From: Melitaea cinxia
Lineage: Eukaryota; Arthropoda; Insecta; Lepidoptera; Nymphalidae
Length of the DNA stretch: 64,000 nucleotides
Assembly (NCBI RefSeq): GCF_905220565.1
Contig: NC_059416.1
Location: 7,626,001 to 7,690,000 of the forward strand
Reading direction: 5' to 3'
This document shows positions 58,564 to 64,000 of the stretch, in pieces (position 1 is the first letter of the stretch; each line of letters begins with the position of its first letter). Under the pieces are notes generated by a model. The model saw nothing but the letters and a program-made list of their open reading frames with translations, was not told where the DNA came from and did not search any database. Position numbers and translations under genes: made by a program.

Positions 58564-59303
58564 TTTTTAACCGACTTCCAAAAAAGGAGGAGGTTCTCAA
58601 TTCGACTGTATTTTTTTTTTTATGTATGTTACATCAGAACTTTTGACTGGGTGGAGCGATTTCGACAAATTTTCCTTTAATCGAAAGGTGGTGTGTGCCA
58701 ATTGGTCCCATTTAAATTTATTTGAGATCTAACAACTACTTTTCGAGCTATATCTAATAATGCGTTTTTACTTGACGTTTTTTTCGTCGACCTACGTTGT
58801 ATTATACCACATAACTTTCTACTGGATGTACCGATTTTGATAATTCTTTTTTTGATGGAAAGGAGATATCCCAAGTTTAGTACCATGATAAGAAAACCGG
58901 GATCTAATGATGGGATCCTAGAGAAATTGATGGAAATTCTTGAAAATCCGCAATAACTTTTTACTGGGTGTACCGATTTTGATAATTCTTTTTTTGTTGG
59001 AAAGGGGATATCCCTAGCTTGGTACCATGATAAGGAAACCAGGATCTGATGATGGGATCCCAGAGAAATCGAGGGAACTTCTTGAAAATCCGCAATAACT
59101 TTTTACTGGGTGTACCGATTTTAATAATTTTTAATTTAATCGAAAGCTGATGATGAAATTTTATTGAGATCTGATAACTACTTTTTGAGTAATCTTTGAT
59201 AACGCGCAGTTATTTGACTATTTTTTTGTCGATCTACGTTGTACTACTCGTCAATGTAATTGAAGTCGGTTTTTTTTTTCGTTTGCGAGCTAACACAATT
59301 ATT
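58564..59303 (-). repeat. AACCGACTTC-ended element, copy 6, with internal duplication
   Basis: Longer than the others (~740 bp). The block GATAATTCTTTTTTTG...GGATCTGATGATGGGATCC occurs twice in tandem (about 58840 and 58980). Minus orientation. Confidence 0.7.
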
Positions 59304-59849
59304 TCATTAAAATTTAATTTTATGAACTCTCTCTGCTCTTTTTGTAATGTTTGTATTGAACGAGTGTGACTAACTATTAAGTAAATATTAAGTTGTTATA
59401 AATTTGTATGCAGTCGCTCAAATAATGATTCATTCAGGAGGTGACAACGCTGAATGGCTACTTGATCCGATAGTCATTGTGCGGTTACGGTGACAGTTGG
59501 TTTAAGCGCCTGTCATTTTTGTGATGTTTTATTGTATTTGCGCGTTTAATCACATTTTAAAATAATAAAATTAAATGTCAAGATAGAAAAAGCGTCATTT
59601 CAGTTAACAGCTGCCAGGATGTTGTATTGTTGTTTATATTATTATTATGCTGGATGACTCCACCCGCTTCATATACAATAGATACATATAATATAATACA
59701 TACTTATATAAATTTAAATATACTTACATACATATATAAAAATTAGTGGGTGGAAGATAACGCCTCGGCAGGGCAATCAAACGGCTGGGGGGTTGGGTTA
59801 CGGTTGTAGGATGAGAAACCGGCGCACTGGCTGCGAGCGATTTTTTTTT
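59304..59849. other. Gene-free spacer left of P450 gene B
   Basis: Contains a short GC-richer patch (59755-59840, GGCTGGGGGGTTGGGTTACG) that may be a SINE remnant; no ORF. Confidence 0.3.
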
Positions 59850-60114
59850 TTAATATGTTCAATGATAACTTTGTCGTTTATGAATCGATTTTGATAATTA
59901 TTTTTTTGTTGGAAAGGAGACATCCCAAGTGTGGTTCCATAATAAAGAAACCAGGATATGATGATGGAATCCCAGAGAAATCGAGGGAAACCCTCGAAAA
60001 TCGTAGTGACAACTAGTGCGTTTGTTAATTTTTTCGTCTACTTACCTTGTATTACTTGTCAATGTAATTGAAGTCGGTTTTTGTTTTTCGTTTGCGAGCA
60101 AACACAATTATTTA
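59850..60114 (-). repeat. AACCGACTTC-ended element, 5' part only
   Basis: Matches the outer half of the full copies and ends TCGTTTGCGAGCAAACACAA on the plus strand. It lies 135 bases beyond the P450 gene B stop codon. Confidence 0.6.
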
Positions 60115-60191
60115 GTGATACTGTCTGTATATAAAAAAAAAAAAAACAAAAAAGAGAGAAAAGCTTCAGAAAAAGATAAGGAAAATACTCC

Positions 60192-60197
60192 TTTATT
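60192..60197 (-). terminator. Candidate polyadenylation signal of P450 gene B
   Basis: AATAAA on the minus strand about 50 bases past the stop codon at 60249-60251, a spacing similar to gene A. Confidence 0.4.
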
Positions 60198-60248
60198 TCA
60201 GGTTTGATATTAATAAAAGTATAATTTATATCATTACAACTTTACTAA

Positions 60249-63200
60249 TTATTTGCATTTTTTTTGTATAGATATATAATGACCAGACGCAGGCCTGAGC
60301 AACATCTCTAAACTTAATTTTAGTTGCATATGATCGCCATGTATTGTGTAACTTCGGAGTATGTGAGAAAGTTGAGTTTTCATAAACATCATAGCGTAAA
60401 TTCGACCTGGGAAAAAACGAAATATGTCATTAAATACTCACTTTCTAAAAATATAATTTATGTCTAAAGTTTATAAACAGTATACGAATATTCTTAATAT
60501 TGATTTATTTACGTTTAATTAGTACGATTTTATTTTTGTGTTACCCACACATTAGGGAATTCTAAACATTTTTTTAAATATTATATATTTAAAAAAAATA
60601 CATTTACTATTAATTATTTTTATTAATTTAGCAAATTGGTAACTGTATTGCGAATTAAATATCATATTACCCACTGTTCCAAGTTAAAAAAATTAACGTG
60701 CTTATTATGTCGTATTCATTTTTTTCTTAAAAATAATATAATATGTTGCATTTTTTTGTAGCAAATGACTATTGTACAAACCTATACAATTCCGTTTTCC
60801 AACACTAAAGGGCATAAATGCATTTGAGTTAGACGGCACTTTGTTTTCCAGCCAACGTTCTGGTCGAAACTGATCAGCATTTTCCCCCCACATACCGTTA
60901 CGGTGGACTCCATACAAAAGAAAGAGACAATTGTTTCCAGGTCTTAAGACATAATTCTCTAAAATTAGAAAAAGAACGTTCAAAATTGACAAAGGTCGTT
61001 TGGGTTAAAATTAGTCTTGTATACTGTGTTCACTTACTCAGTTTAATTTCTTTGTCAATGTATCTTGATACGAATGGAACCATCACATAATAACGCATAC
61101 ATTCTTTAAGAAATGCTTCTAAATATCTCATTTGCACTAAATCATGTTTTTGCACGTCTCTGTCAGAGTCTCCAAATACATTTTCCAATCTAAAATAAAA
61201 GTTTATGAGTGATTAAATAAACGATTTCAATAAAACCTTTTGGTTTTGTTAACGAATGATAAACTAGATCAACGTCATTTTATCAAAAAGGGAATTTTAC
61301 ATTTACTGCCCGTCGACTAATCTAATAAAATCAATATGTATAATGAAAACTGATCTTATGTACTACAAAATCATCACCCTAGCATAACTCTGTTAATAAA
61401 TGAATTGTGTGCTAATAATATTCGACTTACTCATTCATAACTTTTTCTTGCACGTTTGGATAGGAACCAATCAAAATCAATGCATACATAATAACAGTTG
61501 CTGTAGTATCGTTACCGGCTATTATAATTGTATGTATTTCGTCAATTATTTCATCATCTGTTAGGTCATTGCTAAAATACAGCAGCTGTTCCAGATAATT
61601 ATTTTTATCTACAAAATAGAAAAGATTCAATTGTATGATTGGTTTTAAATAAAACATTAGATAAGGGGTGTTGTTTATTATTATTTTTATTTATACTTTA
61701 TAGATGGAGACCGCGTCTTAGTAAACGCAGTGTGGGAAGTCCTCCGGCCCGGTAGACCAACACGATCTACATAAGATTTCCGGTGCAGGCCAGTGTAGGG
61801 GGTGTATAAGTATTGCAGAAAAACGGAATGTCTGACGTGAACTTGGGGAAACCTATATCCAGCAGTGGACTGCAATAGGATGAACTAACACAGTTACATA
61901 ATACACATTAAACGTATTCTTAAAATAGTTGCATTGTGTCGTATAATGGGCGGACTTATGGCTTTTTAGGAATTCCTTCCAGACAACCCAAGTATAGAAA
62001 GAATAAAATTATTGTTAAGACTATTATTAATAGAGAGGTATGATTTATTTTTCCTTAATTTTAGTTTCTGAAAATTGTTAATGTTAATAAATTACAAAAC
62101 AACTATTTATAGTTTAGCTAGAGTGCGAATCTTTTGCGATAAACCTTGGATGCAGATAGTTGGTGACATAGAAAATGTGGGACTATTATACAGAGATTAA
62201 GTATGAATCACATAATCTTTGACATTTGACGAGTATATAATAATCCTTACCTTTTTGGTAATTGACATTACTTTTTTGTCTCAATGCAATTTCTTTTCGT
62301 TTCCTAGACAAAACCTGTAACAAAATATTAAGATCATCACAGATATGACTATTTAAATTTAATCAATATGACATCTACTAATTTTAACCGTTATAATTAT
62401 TTTTCAAAATAAACAAAAATAACAGTATAATAAAAAAAATAAAAAAAATGTACATGCGGTTGCCGCATCGCTAGGAGAGAGCTGTCTTTCCGAGAACATT
62501 TGGGCAAAGGAAATGAAGAAAGTAAAGCGGAAAAAAGTTTATCAATTGGTTGCTTTAACACGCACAGCCCCTAATTAAGGCCGATAGTGATAGGACGTAC
62601 AGACTAATAAGACTAATAAGTAATAGGGAAACATTGACTTATTTTTCTTTTATTTATTTTTATTTTTGACATTATATTATGCTTTTAATTATTTTGAATG
62701 TTTTAATTATGTTGATTGGATTTTAATTTTGACTTTGATTATAAAAATTTTAAGTGTGATTTTAAATGACTTTAATATGGATGTGTTTTTTTTTTTTATT
62801 TCGACTTAGTACTGATTTCAGTAGTGATTGGATTTTAATTTTAATTTTGATTATTATTGTAATTTTAATTGAATTTTAGTTGTGATTGGATTTTTTTTCT
62901 ATTTTTATTTATTTTTAGTTTAGTGATTGGATTTTTAATGTCACTTGTATGGATTTAAATCTGAAATAAATAAATAATTATTATTATTTTAAAAGTGTGC
63001 TGTGTGGCTACGGCACTAAAGAATTTAGCCACCCCCTCTCTTCCCGTGGGTGTCGTAAGAGGCGACTAAGGGATAACAAGGTTCCACAACCACCTTGGAA
63101 CTTAAGAAGCCGACCGATGGCGGGATAACCATCAAACTGCTGGCTTTGAAATACACAGGCCGAAGACGGGCAGCAGCGTCTTCGGTGCGACAAAGCCAGT

Positions 63201-63319
63201 ACTGCGGTCACCAACCCGCCTGCCCAGCGTGGTGACTATGGGCAAAACACATGAGTTCACGTTATTTTTGGCGTAAACTTGTGGAGGCCTATGTCCAGCA
63301 GTGGACTGTATAGGCTGTA

Positions 63320-63351
<32 letters not shown>

Positions 63352-63969
63352 AAAAGAATTAACTTTAAGCTGAAAAGTATTACTCCAGCTATCAATTTAG
63401 TTTTTATTATTTGTAGTATATCAGGTAACCTAAGTGCGCAAAAATTTGGACAAACAGAAGAGATATTTTGAGATGAATTATTAATAAAGGAGCGGCGATA
63501 ACACAGTCCCTTAAGGTTTACCTACAATTAAGGTCAACCAGTCAGAGACAAGTAGTTAACTCGTGACTGAACGTGATAAGAAACTACGAAGTCAGTCTTT
63601 TACCGAACACTAAAGACTACCGATAAAACATTTAGAAGATATACTAATGGACTTTATTCGAGATTTTCTTGCTAATGAATGCGTATTTTATTTTAACTTA
63701 GTCTTTGTCTATTCTAATACACAGCATGTCATTACCATTATTTTACGAGTATTTATTTAAGTTCAAATGTAAACATACCAATTCCGAAATCGTTCGTAAG
63801 CTATTCATACATGATTGTTCTTCTTTCTTTACATTACTGAATTTATATATAATATCGGACATTAGCCAGAATTTTTGGAATCTTTCGAGTCCTTTGTCAA
63901 TTGCCGTGTCCAAATCTGTTAGAAATGTCTTGGATTCTTGGTCACTAATTTCAAGGCCCATTGCTGTCA
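60249..63969 (-). CDS. Cytochrome P450, CYP340-like (gene B), 3' six exons only, runs off the right edge
   Basis: Exons present: 63969-63779, 62314-62251, 61608-61431, 61189-61038, 60958-60782, 60406-60249. They correspond one-to-one in phase and nearly in length to exons 5-10 of P450 gene A (191, 64 versus 67, 178, 152, 177, 158 versus 161 nt). Motifs: I-helix AGNDTT, K-helix ECMR, RPERW, heme loop PFSVGKRNCIG, then GRIYAMMFMKTQLSHILRSY. In the heme-loop exon I count 41 of 59 residues identical to gene A, so this is a paralogue, not a recent copy. The I-helix reads N where gene A reads T before the conserved D-T, a tolerated position. No stop or frameshift is seen in the visible exons. The first four exons, including membrane anchor and WxxxR, must lie right of base 64000. 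Substrate unknown. Confidence 0.92.
61697..61890 (+). pseudogene. RTE-clade LINE 3' fragment in a P450 gene B intron
   Basis: Plus strand reads WRPRLSKRSVGSPPAR, which matches the C-terminal basic region of RTE reverse transcriptases, followed by a stop and decayed sequence. It ends with the CCAGCAGTGGACTGCAATAGG tail shared by other repeats in this window. It sits in the intron between the 61431-61608 and 62251-62314 exons. Confidence 0.6.
62445..62976 (+). mobile_element. Probable retroelement 3' fragment with AAATAAATAAAT tail in a P450 gene B intron
   Basis: CACATGCGGTTGCCGCATCG-like start, CACGCACAGCCCCTAATTAA, a long T-rich stretch with repeated TTGGATTTTAATTTT, and the tail GAAATAAATAAATAAT. 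No ORF. Confidence 0.35.
63000..63347 (+). mobile_element. RTE-tailed non-autonomous retroposon, copy 3, in a P450 gene B intron
   Basis: Starts near TGTGTGGCTACGGCACTAAA, ends CCAGCAGTGGACTGTATAGG followed by a long GAT microsatellite (63324-63347). ORFs on the minus strand here are shadows. Confidence 0.7.
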
Positions 63970-64000
63970 CTGAAAAATGTGTTTTATTTTCGTTATAATT

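Overview
This is nuclear insect DNA, almost certainly from a moth or butterfly. The evidence is the AT-rich background, small exons with GT/AG introns, two tandem CYP340-like cytochrome P450 genes (a family I know from Lepidoptera), and a dense set of interspersed repeats of lepidopteran type (Helitron-like elements ending in CTAG, tRNA-derived SINEs, RTE-tailed retroposons, CR1/Jockey- and R1-like LINEs, mariner).

Three host genes are supported, all on the minus strand. (1) 20637-30477 is a five-exon fumarylacetoacetate-hydrolase-domain gene (FAHD2-like). It encodes 288 residues with every splice phase closing. (2) 32851-39677 is a complete ten-exon microsomal P450 (484 residues) with membrane anchor, WxxxR, I-helix, ExxR, PERW and heme-cysteine motifs. 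(3) 60249 to the right edge holds exons 5-10 of a paralogous P450 with the same intron phases; its first four exons lie beyond the window. The P450 pair is a tandem duplication separated by about 20.5 kb that is mostly transposon. The FAHD2 gene is a neighbour with no evident functional link to them.

Layout. 1-20.6 kb: no host gene found; four Helitron-like elements, copies of a ~600-bp lepidopteran inverted-end element, a 5'-truncated R1-like LINE with perfect target-site duplication, a 72-bp satellite and GATC-rich palindrome, and a cluster of four TATCGATA octamers. 20.6-30.5 kb: FAHD2, whose introns hold a 3-kb Helitron built on a 282-bp repeat, a SINE with a perfect 13-bp duplication and other repeats. 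30.5-32.8 kb: intergenic, with two clusters of ATAACAG/CTGTTAT motifs. 32.8-39.7 kb: P450 gene A. 39.7-60.2 kb: transposon-filled spacer with a LINE whose second ORF is split by one frameshift, two abutting Helitrons (one carrying a nested LINE), a mariner remnant, a foldback element and a solo LTR with matching 5-bp duplications. 60.2-64 kb: P450 gene B (partial).

I did not find a convincing undescribed multi-gene system. The strongest unusual signals are structural: the 282/564-bp higher-order repeat inside a Helitron, an empty-site/filled-site pair that defines one repeat's ends, the TATCGATA cluster, the long GATC-rich palindrome and the nearly intact LINE. Coordinates of repeats are by eye and approximate unless a duplication or terminal motif is given. 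No database search was run.
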